64,000 bases of DNA, taken from assembly GCF_026104355.1 (NCBI RefSeq), contig NZ_CP110535.1:3596001-3660000 (forward strand), given 5' to 3'. Under the pieces are notes generated by a model that saw nothing but the letters and a program-made list of their open reading frames with translations, made no database searches and was not told where the DNA came from. The position numbers and the translations under genes are program-made. This DNA is from Halomonas sp. BDJS001 (GTDB lineage Bacteria; Pseudomonadota; Gammaproteobacteria; Pseudomonadales; Halomonadaceae). Below, piece by piece: positions 35,004 through 42,064 of the stretch. Within the stretch, counting starts at the first letter, position 1. Each line of letters opens with the position of its first letter.

Positions 35004-35720
35004 TTGTTGAACCAGCTAGCCCTTAAAGAGATTATCGCCAACCCTGAGATTGACAAGAAAGACAAAGTGCTGGCTTGTCTAGCGGTTGATGTGTCGAGTG
35101 CCAAACAGGTAAAGAAGATCAAGCAGATTGGCGTAAACGCTGGTTTTACGGGAATCAAAACGTTGAACGTTTCTTCTATCCTATCCAGGCAAGCGGGAAA
35201 AACATTGAAGAGTCCCTCGGGATGGGAGCTAACGAACCCAGGTAGAGCCCACATTAAGCAACTCGGTGGTGGCCCGGTAATTCAATTGTCGTCAAGCCTG
35301 CGCGCTCTGCTTGCGAATATTCAAACCGACAACACTAAAGCCTTTGTTGAAGAAGCGATTGAATGCTTTGAGGGGCACCATTATAGAGCGGCTGTTGTGC
35401 TCGCTTGGGTGGGAGCAGTTGCTGTTCTTTATGATCACGTGGTTCAGAACAACCTATTAGCTTTTAATAGTGCGGCGTCTAAAAAAGATCCAAAGTGGAA
35501 GCCCGCTAAAAACACGGATTATTTAGCACGAATGAAAGAAGCTAATTTTTTGGTGGTATGTGAGTCGGCATCAATAATCGGGAAAAGCGTGAAGCAAGAG
35601 CTCGAAGGTTGCTTAACATTCAGGAACGGTTGCGGCCATCCCAACACTCTAAAAATTGGCGAAAATAGAGTTTCGGCTCACATAGAAAGCTTGATAATGA
35701 ACGTTTATGCTGTGTTCTAG
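35004..35720 (+). CDS. Unknown protein with winged-helix-like N-terminus and HEPN-type Rx4H motif
   Basis: About 238 residues. The N-terminal 80 residues resemble a winged helix (ALKEIIANPEIDKKDKVLACL, VKKIKQIGVNAGFTGIKTLN, then GWELTNPGRAHIKQLGG; shown in part). The C-terminal half is helical, with ALLANIQTDNTKAFVEEAIEC, HHYRAAVVLAWVGAVAVLYDHV and, near residue 207, RNGCGH, which fits the Rx4-6H active-site motif of HEPN ribonucleases. The start is uncertain: a TTG at 35004 has GGAGA 6 bases upstream, and an ATG at 34986 is also in frame. It lies directly before an attC-like palindrome, as a cassette gene would. The HEPN call is from motif and helix pattern only. Confidence 0.6.
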   Translation: MLNQLALKEIIANPEIDKKDKVLACLAVDVSSAKQVKKIKQIGVNAGFTGIKTLNVSSILSRQAGKTLKSPSGWELTNPGRAHIKQLGGGPVIQLSSSLRALLANIQTDNTKAFVEEAIECFEGHHYRAAVVLAWVGAVAVLYDHVVQNNLLAFNSAASKKDPKWKPAKNTDYLARMKEANFLVVCESASIIGKSVKQELEGCLTFRNGCGHPNTLKIGENRVSAHIESLIMNVYAVF

Positions 35721-35725
35721 CCAAA

Positions 35726-35809
35726 ACATAACAATTGCAGGCACAGCGACACCCTTTTCACTGCACCTTCGGCTCCACTCAAAAGGCGCGCGTGCTGCAG
35801 GCGTTATAC
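35726..35809 (+). other. attC-like recombination site 1
   Basis: An 84-base imperfect palindrome right after the HEPN-like gene. The ends ACATAAC and GTTATAC resemble the integron R'' and R' core sites. Inner arms GCAGGCAC/GTGCTGCAG and CCTTTT/AAAAGG flank a short loop CACCTTCGGCTCC. Layout and position match cassette attC sites, though the core consensus GTTRRRY is met with one mismatch. No integrase gene lies in the window. Confidence 0.6.
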
Positions 35810-35880
35810 GTACGTTCGCCTTGACGTACGTGCGAAGCAACGTACACTTGGTTAAGAATTGAACACGCTAGAGGTGCGTC

Positions 35881-36123
35881 ATGACCGGAATTACAGCCAC
35901 TGAGGCGCGCAGCAATCTTTACCGGTTGATTGATGAGACTGCCGAGTCTCACCAACCCATCGTCATCATGGGGAAGCGTAACAGTGCCGTCTTGGTATCC
36001 GAAGAAGATTGGTCGGCCATTCAGGAAACGCTTTACCTGCTTTCTGTACCCGGCATGCGGGAATCGATTAGTGAAGGGATGAATACCCCTGTAGCTGAAT
36101 GCGATGAGGAGCTGGACTGGTGA
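35881..36123 (+). CDS. yefM: Antitoxin, Phd/YefM family
   Basis: An 80-residue antitoxin that binds the YoeB-type toxin encoded next and represses their promoter. The family start MTGITATEARSNLYRLIDE, the KRNSAVLVSEEDW segment near 32, and the acidic C-terminal EECDEELDW-like tail (AECDEELDW) are seen. Upstream are repeated CGTACG/ACGTACGT elements (35808-35852) that could be its operator. The genes overlap by 4 bases. Confidence 0.92.
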   Translation: MTGITATEARSNLYRLIDETAESHQPIVIMGKRNSAVLVSEEDWSAIQETLYLLSVPGMRESISEGMNTPVAECDEELDW

Positions 36124-36383
36124 CATGGAAGTTGGCTTACACCAAGCAAGCTCAGAAAGACGCAAAGAAACTTGTTTCCAGCGGCCTCAAGCCAAAAGCC
36201 CAGGAATTGTTGGCACTTATTGCAGAAGATCCCTACCGCAAGCCGCCTCCGTTTGAGAAGCTCATTGGTGATCTTGCGGGAGCCTATTCACGACGCATCA
36301 ACATTCAACATCGTCTGGTTTACCAAGTGCTCGAAGACGAGCGAGTGGTGAAAGTTTTGAGGCTATGGAGCCACTACGAATAA
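36120..36383 (+). CDS. yoeB: Toxin, Txe/YoeB family
   Basis: An 87-residue ribosome-dependent mRNA interferase. It has the YoeB order: TWKLAYTKQAQKDAKKLVSSGLKPKAQELLALI (shown in part), DPYRKPPPFEKLIGDLAGAYSRRINIQHRLVYQV near 39 (in part), and the C-terminal VVKVLRLWSHYE with the catalytic histidine and terminal tyrosine. The start is a GTG overlapping the antitoxin stop (GTGA). No clear attC follows; the sequence downstream instead contains a transposase remnant. Confidence 0.93.
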   Translation: MTWKLAYTKQAQKDAKKLVSSGLKPKAQELLALIAEDPYRKPPPFEKLIGDLAGAYSRRINIQHRLVYQVLEDERVVKVLRLWSHYE

Positions 36384-36487
36384 TGCATAATCAGCCGCTA
36401 ATTTTTCCACTGCGTTAAGGCTGTAGAAAATCCCACTGACGGCTAAGGTTTTGGTAGGATCGAAAAAACAGACGAGGAGTGGTCAGC

Positions 36488-36553
36488 ATGCCGCGCTTCA
36501 AGGCTTATAACTATGATCAGAACGCCATGGTGGTGATCAACTACCAAGATTAG
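36488..36553 (+). pseudogene. N-terminal fragment of an IS1182-type transposase
   Basis: A 21-codon frame reads MPRFKAYNYDQNAMVVINYQ and then stops. This is the conserved beginning of IS1182-family transposases (DQxxMVxIN). A GAGGAG ribosome site lies just upstream. The DNA after the stop still resembles the expected continuation for a few codons (LLPST), then departs. It is the remains of an insertion; neither end of the element could be fixed. Confidence 0.65.
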
Positions 36554-36708
36554 CTCCTGCCAAGCACCGCGGGGGAATTGCCTTCGATCATTTCGCCTAC
36601 TTTTTCCCAATGCTCGATTTGTTTGGATGTCGTTCGATCGAGCGCTTTAGCTATAAGCTCTAATTTATCAATTAGCTGCTGGTCTAAACATATGCTGTTG
36701 GTGGCCAT
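36550..36708 (-). CDS. ParD-like antitoxin, probably truncated
   Basis: A 52-residue frame with a good GAGGGG ribosome site. It begins MATNSICLDQQLIDKLELIA and contains RTTSKQIEHWEKVGEMIE; the KQIEHWxKxGxxxE pattern is that of the ParD-like antitoxins (ribbon-helix-helix). Family members continue with a NPDLP-type tail to about 70 residues. Here the protein ends NSPAVLGRS, and those last codons lie in the sequence resembling the transposase fragment on the other strand. So the gene seems cut short by the insertion remnant. No partner toxin lies directly downstream. Confidence 0.6.
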   Translation of the reverse strand: MATNSICLDQQLIDKLELIAKALDRTTSKQIEHWEKVGEMIEGNSPAVLGRS

Positions 36709-36824
36709 TTACAAGCCCCTCTTAGAACCCCCATTAGCTGTAGCAAGGCGCCACAAATGAGGCATCTGTAACAATACACTGTTGTCTGGCTTCTTTTCAG
36801 ACCCTTATCGTTGCTTGACTGCTA

Positions 36825-36839
36825 TAATCCAATGGATTA
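36825..36839. promoter_or_regulatory. Palindrome TAATCCAATGGATTA over a TATAAT box
   Basis: Perfect 7-base arms around one central base, overlapping a TATAAT at 36823-36828 just upstream of the HigB-like toxin gene. Probably the operator for the HigA-like antitoxin encoded second in the pair. Confidence 0.6.
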
Positions 36840-36850
36840 CTCTTGAATCT

Positions 36851-37183
36851 ATGCAGACCATTGTCGAACTTCCTGAATTTATCAAGCGAGCGTCAAGCCT
36901 TCTCAAGGCTGAGGAAAAGATGAGTATTGTTAATTACTTAGCTTTTCATCCTCAAGCTGGGGACATCGTGCAAGGCACGGGAGGTATTAGGAAGCTTCGC
37001 TGGTCGGCGCAGGGTAAGGGTAAAAGTGGTGGGGTAAGGGTTATCTACTACTATCACAATGGAAGCGTACCGCTGTTCCTTTTGACCGTTTTCGGCAAAG
37101 GCGAAAAAGCGAATATCTCAAAGTCCGAACGTAATGAACTGAGCAAGCTTACCAACCTGTTGCTTGAAAGATATGGTGATTAA
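36851..37183 (+). CDS. higB: Toxin, HigB-2/RelE-like
   Basis: A 110-residue toxin. The sequence MQTIVELPEFIKRASSLLKAEEKMSIVNYLAFHP (shown in part), then GDIVQGTGGIRKLRWSAQGKGKSGGVRVIYYYH near 40 (in part) and the C-terminal VFGKGEKANISKSERNELSKL are strongly those of HigB-2 type ribosome-dependent RNases. An earlier in-frame ATG exists, but 36851 gives the family N-terminus. The toxin comes before its antitoxin, the reverse of most pairs but usual for Hig systems. Confidence 0.9.
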   Translation: MQTIVELPEFIKRASSLLKAEEKMSIVNYLAFHPQAGDIVQGTGGIRKLRWSAQGKGKSGGVRVIYYYHNGSVPLFLLTVFGKGEKANISKSERNELSKLTNLLLERYGD

Positions 37184-37184
37184 T

Positions 37185-37472
37185 ATGAGTAGCGCATTTG
37201 CAAGTATCAAGCAGGGCCTGGATGAGGCCATTGAATACTCCAACGGGCAGGTGGGAAAAGCGATCGTGCATGAGTTCGGGCCAGTAGAGGTCAAGAAGAT
37301 ACGTTCCAAGCTGGGTATGTCGCAGAACGAGTTTGCCTCAGCCTTTGGAATCAGCGTCAGTACGCTGCGACATTGGGAGCGTGGTGACCGAGCGCCTCAC
37401 GGCCCCGCCCTAGTGCTATTGAACGTCGTATCTAAAGAGCCTCAAGCCGTATTAAAGGCGCTTAGCGCGTGA
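37185..37472 (+). CDS. higA: Antitoxin, HigA-2/NadS-like with Xre helix-turn-helix
   Basis: A 95-residue antitoxin. After an N-terminal toxin-binding part (SSAFASIKQGLDEAIEYSNG) comes a helix-turn-helix (VKKIRSKLGMSQNEFASAFGISVSTLRHWERG; shown in part). The ATG at 37185 is one base after the toxin stop; an earlier in-frame start inside the toxin gene is less likely. An attC-like palindrome begins 9 bases after its stop. Confidence 0.9.
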   Translation: MSSAFASIKQGLDEAIEYSNGQVGKAIVHEFGPVEVKKIRSKLGMSQNEFASAFGISVSTLRHWERGDRAPHGPALVLLNVVSKEPQAVLKALSA

Positions 37473-37480
37473 GATAAAAA

Positions 37481-37547
37481 TGCTAACGCTGCGCACAACG
37501 GCGGCTGCGCCTCCATTGCAAGGGCGCCGTTGTGCGCAGCGTTAAAT
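37481..37547 (+). other. attC-like recombination site 2
   Basis: The arms TAACGCTGCGCACAACGGCG and CGCCGTTGTGCGCAGCGTTA are perfect 20-base complements around a 21-base centre. The right end GTTAAAT fits the integron core GTTRRRY and the left end is TGCTAAC. It stands between the HigBA pair and the acetyltransferase gene, as expected for a cassette boundary. The absence of an unpaired base in the stem is not typical of attC, so a plain hairpin is possible. Confidence 0.55.
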
Positions 37548-37566
37548 TTTCGATCGAGCTTTAGTG

Positions 37567-37998
37567 ATGAAAATTGAGACCGTAGAAAAAGCAGATCACC
37601 TTAAGCTGCTAGAAATCTGGGAAGCCTCGGTCAGAGCAACCCATGATTTTCTAGCTGAAGAAGATTTACAAGAGTTAAAGCCGTTAATCTTGGAGCAGTA
37701 TTTTAACGCCGTTGATTTAAGGTGCGCTAAAAATGGTCATGGTGAAATCCAAGGGTTCTGCGGCGTTCATGACGGTAATATTGAGATGTTGTTCATTGCA
37801 CCAGATGCGCGCGGAAAAGGCGTTGGTGCCATGTTAGCTGCCAATGCTATCGATGAGCAGGGAGCGTCAAAGGTCGACGTCAATGAACAGAATGTTCAGG
37901 CGCTTGGTTTTTACCAGTATATTGGCTTTAAAGTGACAGGTCGCTCACCGGTCGATGGGCAGGGTAAAGCCTATCCACTGTTGCATATGGCGCTATAA
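37567..37998 (+). CDS. GNAT family N-acetyltransferase, YjaB-like
   Basis: A 143-residue acetyl-CoA-dependent transferase. WEASVRATHDFLAEEDLQEL near 18 and the acetyl-CoA loop IEMLFIAPDARGKGVGAML near 76 are seen, followed by VNEQNVQALGFYQYIGFKVTGRS near 105 (shown in part) and GKAYPLLHM at the end. This closely resembles E. coli YjaB as I recall it. The target is unknown. GNAT genes are among the commonest integron cassette contents. A GTG one codon earlier could also be used. Confidence 0.88.
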   Translation: MKIETVEKADHLKLLEIWEASVRATHDFLAEEDLQELKPLILEQYFNAVDLRCAKNGHGEIQGFCGVHDGNIEMLFIAPDARGKGVGAMLAANAIDEQGASKVDVNEQNVQALGFYQYIGFKVTGRSPVDGQGKAYPLLHMAL

Positions 37999-38004
37999 AA
38001 AATT

Positions 38005-38083
38005 TTACAAGTCCAGCCACGGCGACGTCTTGTTCGTTGCGGCTTCGCCTTCACTACAAAGTAGCGCGTGCTGGCCGCAATAA
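38005..38083 (+). other. attC-like recombination site 3 (degenerate)
   Basis: Starts 7 bases after the acetyltransferase stop. The arms CCAGCCACG and CGTGCTGG enclose GTTGCGGCTTCGCCTTCACT, which resembles the centre of site 1 (CACTGCACCTTCGGCTCC). The outer core sites are poor (TACAAGT and GCAATAAG), so the site may be inactive. Confidence 0.45.
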
Positions 38084-38153
38084 GAGGAGCATTGATTCAG
38101 GAGGTGGGTGAGTATGATAATATCACACCTTTCCCATGTTAGGAGTATCAGCC

Positions 38154-38408
38154 ATGAGCATGCACCGGAAAACCATCACGCTGACTGAACAGCAAAATGG
38201 CTGGGTGAAAGCCCAGATTGAAAGCGGCCACTTTGGCAACGATAGTGAATACATCCGCGATCTCATCCGAAGGGATCAGCAGGCCAAACAACGTCTTGCC
38301 ATACTGAGGCAAGCCCTCGTTGAGGGTGAGTCAAGCGGGAACCCGACCCCCCTGGATATATCGGCTATTAAGGCGGCTGGCCGTAAGCGGATCAAGGCGG
38401 TTGATTAG
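38154..38408 (+). CDS. parD: Antitoxin, ParD family
   Basis: An 84-residue ribbon-helix-helix antitoxin. MSMHRKTITLTEQQNGWVKAQIESGHFGNDSEYIRDLIRRDQ (shown in part) is typical ParD, followed by a toxin-binding tail. The ATG at 38154 is preferred over one six codons earlier. A perfect palindrome TGATAATATCA (38115-38125) lies 29 bases before it and is the likely operator. It overlaps parE by one base. Confidence 0.93.
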   Translation: MSMHRKTITLTEQQNGWVKAQIESGHFGNDSEYIRDLIRRDQQAKQRLAILRQALVEGESSGNPTPLDISAIKAAGRKRIKAVD

Positions 38409-38704
38409 TGCTTGAATTGAATGTCACGCCAAAGGCGGAATCAGATCTCATCGGAATTTGGGTGTATACCTGTGAGGAATGGGGCGTTGATCAGGCGGAT
38501 AATTACCTGAATCGGCTTGAGACCGGCATGAAACGGCTGATTGATCATCCATCACTTGGCGCGAACTACGACCATGTTTTTTCTGGGTATCGCAGATTAC
38601 AGGTCGAGCACCACGCTGTTTTTTATCAACTGCATGAATCGAAAGTGCTCGTTGTTCGTGTACTTCACCAGGACATGGATGCACCGGAAAGGCTTCTAGA
38701 GTAG
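38408..38704 (+). CDS. parE: Toxin, ParE family
   Basis: A 98-residue toxin of the gyrase-poison family. LELNVTPKAESDLIGIWVYT, EEWGVDQADNYLNRLETGMKRLIDHPSLGANYD near 24 (shown in part), SGYRRLQVEHHAVFYQL near 61 and VRVLHQDMDAPERLLE at the end are the ParE order. It starts with GTG. It is the last right-pointing gene of the accessory block; leftward modF follows. Confidence 0.93.
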   Translation: MLELNVTPKAESDLIGIWVYTCEEWGVDQADNYLNRLETGMKRLIDHPSLGANYDHVFSGYRRLQVEHHAVFYQLHESKVLVVRVLHQDMDAPERLLE

Positions 38705-38774
38705 TGGGGCATCTTTTTTAGCTAGTCATAAACAGGCCTCTCCTTTCGATGCATAACGCGAGCGGAGGTTACAA

Positions 38775-40262
38775 CTAGTGATTCTTCTCCAGCGCCAAAT
38801 GATTGTCTATTTCTTTTATTTTGTCTTCCGTGTGGTGATTGACGTAGAGCACCGTAGTCTCTTTCCCTGCACAAATTTTCTCAATAAGCGCTAGCACCAG
38901 TTGGCGGTTCATATCGTCGAGGCCCAGGCAGGGCTCATCCAGGATCAACAGCGGCGGGTGTTTCACCATGGCACGGGCGATAAGTAGCAGACGTTGGTCG
39001 CCGTAGGAGAGCTTGTTAAATGGCTGATCGGCGCGCTCTTGCATGCCGAGTAGTTCGAGCCACTGGTCGGCGATTTTTTTCTGGTGATCGGTGGCTTTTG
39101 TGTATACGCCGATGCTGTCGTAGAAGCCGGAAATAATCACGTTTTTGCAGCTGGTGCTGACGCGATACTCCCACTGCAGGGCAGTGGAGACATAGCCGAT
39201 AAACTGCTTGATCTGCCAGATGCTTTCGCCGTTACCGCGTTGGAAGCCAAACACAAAAATATCATTGGTATAACACTGGGGATGATCCCCCGTGATCAAA
39301 GACAACACGCAGGTTTTACCGCTGCCGTTGGGGCCGCTTAGTTGCCAGTGCTGGCCCTGCTCTATCGTCCAATCGAGCTTATCGACAATCACGGTATCGC
39401 CGTATTGGATCGTTGCTTGCTTGAGTTTTACTAACGGCTGACTGGGGTCGAGAGCGGGTAATTTAGTCGCTGGGTCGGCCTCGGGCAGGCTTAGGTCGGT
39501 GGTTTTCAAATGCAGCAATTGGTAAAGCTCATTGAAGGCGGCTTCGTCCTGACGGTCTACCGTGAACGCTAACCGTCCACTATCTCCTCGTTTCTTATCC
39601 CCTCTCTTTTTCTCCAAGCGCTCTTTATCCAGATAGGCAATATGGGTGATGAAGTCCGGCATTTCATCAAAGCGATTCAGCACCATCACCATGGGAACGG
39701 TATCGATGATGGAGGCGAGATGCGCTTGCAGCATAGCGAGGGTGTCGACGTCCAAGCCATCAAACGGCTCGTCTAAAATCAGCAAATCCGGCTTGCTCGA
39801 CAGAGCGCGAATCAGCATGACCTTGCGGGTTTCGCCAGTGGAGAGCTTACGAAAGGCTCGGTCGAGTAGTGTGGTCAGCCCGAACTTTTCGACCAGCTCG
39901 CTTGCGAGTTCAGGGTCTTGGCACTGCTCGAAAATCATTTCTCTAACGGGGGTGCCGAGTGAAATGACGTCCATGATATCGGCGTCGTCTTTTTTCAGCT
40001 CTTTGGCGATAAGCTCGGCCTGCGCTTCGAAAGAGACCAACCCAACGTTTTTGGGCAGCCCTTGAACACTGCCCGTTTCAATCTTACCCACGCCCGCCAG
40101 CGCCGCCGCGAGAGCCGATTTGCCTGAGCCATTGGTGCCCGTGATGACCCAATGTTGGTGGGGTTCGATGATCCAATCAATCTCGCTTAGGGTGAAGCGA
40201 TCATCAAAACTGATCGTCGCTTTGTTTAGCTGAATACGCTCTAAGCGGCTTGAAGGCTCCAT
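38775..40262 (-). CDS. modF: ATP-binding protein with two ABC domains, ModF-like
   Basis: A 495-residue protein with two ABC ATPase units: GTNGSGKSALAAALAG near 43 with LSTGETRKVMLIRALSSKPDLLILDEPFDGLD near 140 (in part), and GPNGSGKTCVLSLITGDHPQ near 314 with LSYGDQRLLLIARAMVKHPPLLILDEPCLGLDD near 425 (in part). Length and arrangement match E. coli ModF, which is linked to molybdate but has no known transport role. It is far from modABC here. The ATG at 40262 follows AAGGAA. It lacks membrane segments. Confidence 0.85.
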   Translation of the reverse strand: MEPSSRLERIQLNKATISFDDRFTLSEIDWIIEPHQHWVITGTNGSGKSALAAALAGVGKIETGSVQGLPKNVGLVSFEAQAELIAKELKKDDADIMDVISLGTPVREMIFEQCQDPELASELVEKFGLTTLLDRAFRKLSTGETRKVMLIRALSSKPDLLILDEPFDGLDVDTLAMLQAHLASIIDTVPMVMVLNRFDEMPDFITHIAYLDKERLEKKRGDKKRGDSGRLAFTVDRQDEAAFNELYQLLHLKTTDLSLPEADPATKLPALDPSQPLVKLKQATIQYGDTVIVDKLDWTIEQGQHWQLSGPNGSGKTCVLSLITGDHPQCYTNDIFVFGFQRGNGESIWQIKQFIGYVSTALQWEYRVSTSCKNVIISGFYDSIGVYTKATDHQKKIADQWLELLGMQERADQPFNKLSYGDQRLLLIARAMVKHPPLLILDEPCLGLDDMNRQLVLALIEKICAGKETTVLYVNHHTEDKIKEIDNHLALEKNH

Positions 40263-40313
40263 CAATGTGTTCCTTATTGTTTGGAAAAGGTCAGTGTTCG
40301 CATGCAATGAGAC

Positions 40314-40351
40314 AAAAAAGCCGAGCATATCGTGGCGATATCTCGGCTTTT
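40314..40351 (-). terminator. Rho-independent terminator after ilvC
   Basis: Arms AAAAGCCGAG and CTCGGCTTTT with an inner ATATCG/CGATAT pairing and a short loop. Read leftward it ends in a run of six T residues, just beyond the ilvC stop at 40386. Confidence 0.85.
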
Positions 40352-40385
40352 AGATGACTTAGCGGTCTACCGTTTAATCAGCCGA

Positions 40386-41857
40386 TTAAACGATCTTCTT
40401 CATGTCCGCCATATGGCCACGCAGCACTGCGCCAACGGCTTCTACCGGGTGAGCGCGAAGCGCATCATTAACTTCGATCAAGCGGGCGTTATCAACGCCG
40501 TTGTCGTCCAGATCCAGGCCTTTACCGATAACGTCGGACTTGATGCCCTTCATAAAGTCAGCCAAGAGTGGCACACAGGCATGGTTGTAGAGGTAGCAAC
40601 CGTACTCCGCTGTGTCAGAGATAGTCGCGTTCATCTCGTACAACTTTTTACGCGCAATGGTGTTGGCGATCAGCGGCGTTTCGTGGAGCGACTCGTAGTA
40701 AGCAGACTCGGCGATAATGCCCGCCGCCGTCATGGTTTCGAAAGCCAGCTCAACGCCCGCTTTAACCATCGCCACCATCAAGATGCCGTTGTCGAAGTAC
40801 TCCTGTTCGGTAATTTCTACGTCGCCCGCAGGCGTTTTCTCGAAGTTGGTTTCTGCGGTTTCTGCACGCCATTTTAGCAGGTTAGCGTCATCGTTCGCCC
40901 AGTCTTCCATCATCGTTTGCGAGAAGTGGCCGCTCATGATGTCGTCCTGGTGCTTGTTGTAGAGCGGACGCATGATCTCTTTTAGCTCTTCAGCAAGATC
41001 AAAGGCTTTGATCTTGGCCGGGTTAGAAAGACGATCCAGCATGTTGGTCACGCCGCCATATTTCAGTGCTTCCGTGATGTTTTCCCAGCCGTACTGGATC
41101 AGCTTAGCGGCGTAGCCAGGCTCAATGCCCTCTTCGATCATTTTGTCGAAGCAGAGGAGAGAACCGGTTTGCAACATGCCGCAAAGGATCGTCTGTTCAC
41201 CCATCAGGTCGGATTTAACTTCGGCGATGAAAGAGGACATCAACACGCCAGCTTTGTGGCCGCCAGTGCCCACTGCATAGGCTTTTGCCAGGGCAAGACC
41301 TTCGCCTTTAGGATCGTTGGCTTCGTGAACAGCGATCAAGGTGGGAACGCCAAAACCACGCACGTATTCGGCGCGAACTTCAGAACCCGGGCACTTGGGC
41401 GCCACCATGATGACGGTTAAGTCATCACGGATTTTCATGCCCTCTTCTACGATGTTGAAACCGTGGGAGTAAGAGAGGCAGGCGCCCTCTTTCATCAACG
41501 GCATGACCGCTGTCACAACAGCAGTGTGCTGCTTATCAGGCGTTAGGTTCAAAACGACGTCGGCCGTGGGGATCAACTCTTCGTAGGTACCGACTGTAAA
41601 ACCGTTTTCGGTGGCGTTTTTCCAGGACTGACGCTTTTGCTCAATGGCTTCAGGGCGCAGTGCGTAAGAGACGTCCAGGCCGCTGTCGCGTAAGTTCAAG
41701 CCCTGGTTAAGGCCTTGAGCGCCACAACCGATCACAACCATTTTTTGCCTTTCAGTGCTTCTACGCCATCGGCAAATTCAGAGCTATACATGAAACGGCA
41801 TTTGGCAAGTTGCGCCAGTTGCTCGCGGAGCGGCAGCGTATTGAAGTAGTTAGCCAT
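40386..41857 (-). pseudogene. ilvC: Ketol-acid reductoisomerase with an apparent single-base frameshift
   Basis: The enzyme reduces and rearranges acetohydroxy acids in valine and isoleucine synthesis. The long (class II, E. coli type) form of about 490 residues is clear: [20 protein letters not shown] from 41857, then after the shift [47 protein letters not shown] and [15 protein letters not shown]. The first 38 codons, up to ALKGKK, are in one frame and the rest from about 41741 in another. The break is in a run of six A bases (plus-strand T run 41741-41746); seven would restore the frame. Everything else looks intact, so a sequencing or assembly error is as likely as a real mutation. An AGGA site precedes the start. 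Confidence 0.85.
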
Positions 41858-42016
41858 CGTTAGCATCCTAATATGTTATGAGCACAACATCGATGTAAGG
41901 CACATCAATGCTAAAACCGGTACTTAAAAGAGTGACACAATCGCCAGATGCGAGATCCAGCGTTATGTGAGTAAGGTTAATCTACCCAAAAACGACCATT
42001 TCTTAAATTGATATAT

Positions 42017-42043
42017 TTGCAACAGCATGTCCCTTTTTTGCAA
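42017..42043. promoter_or_regulatory. Paired TTGCAA elements, probable IlvY site
   Basis: TTGCAA occurs at 42017-42022 and 42038-42043, with centres 21 bases apart, in the gap between the divergent ilvC and ilvY genes. E. coli IlvY binds TTGCAA-type repeats in the same position. The rest of the 207-base gap should hold both promoters. Confidence 0.6.
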
Positions 42044-42064
42044 AACTCAATTAGTATGACAGTC

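Noticed and set aside
36384-36487. Possible fourth attC after yoeB (GCTAAT...GCGTTAAGG)
   Set aside because: The span is too short and the arms do not pair well. The area is more easily explained as the edge of the transposase remnant.
36578-36760. Plus-strand open frame of 60 codons
   Set aside because: It lies opposite the ParD-like antitoxin, which has a better ribosome site and a recognisable motif.
38705-38774. Possible attC after parE
   Set aside because: CTAGT/ACTAG and CCTC/GAGG pairings exist, but the core sites are poor. Not enough to call.
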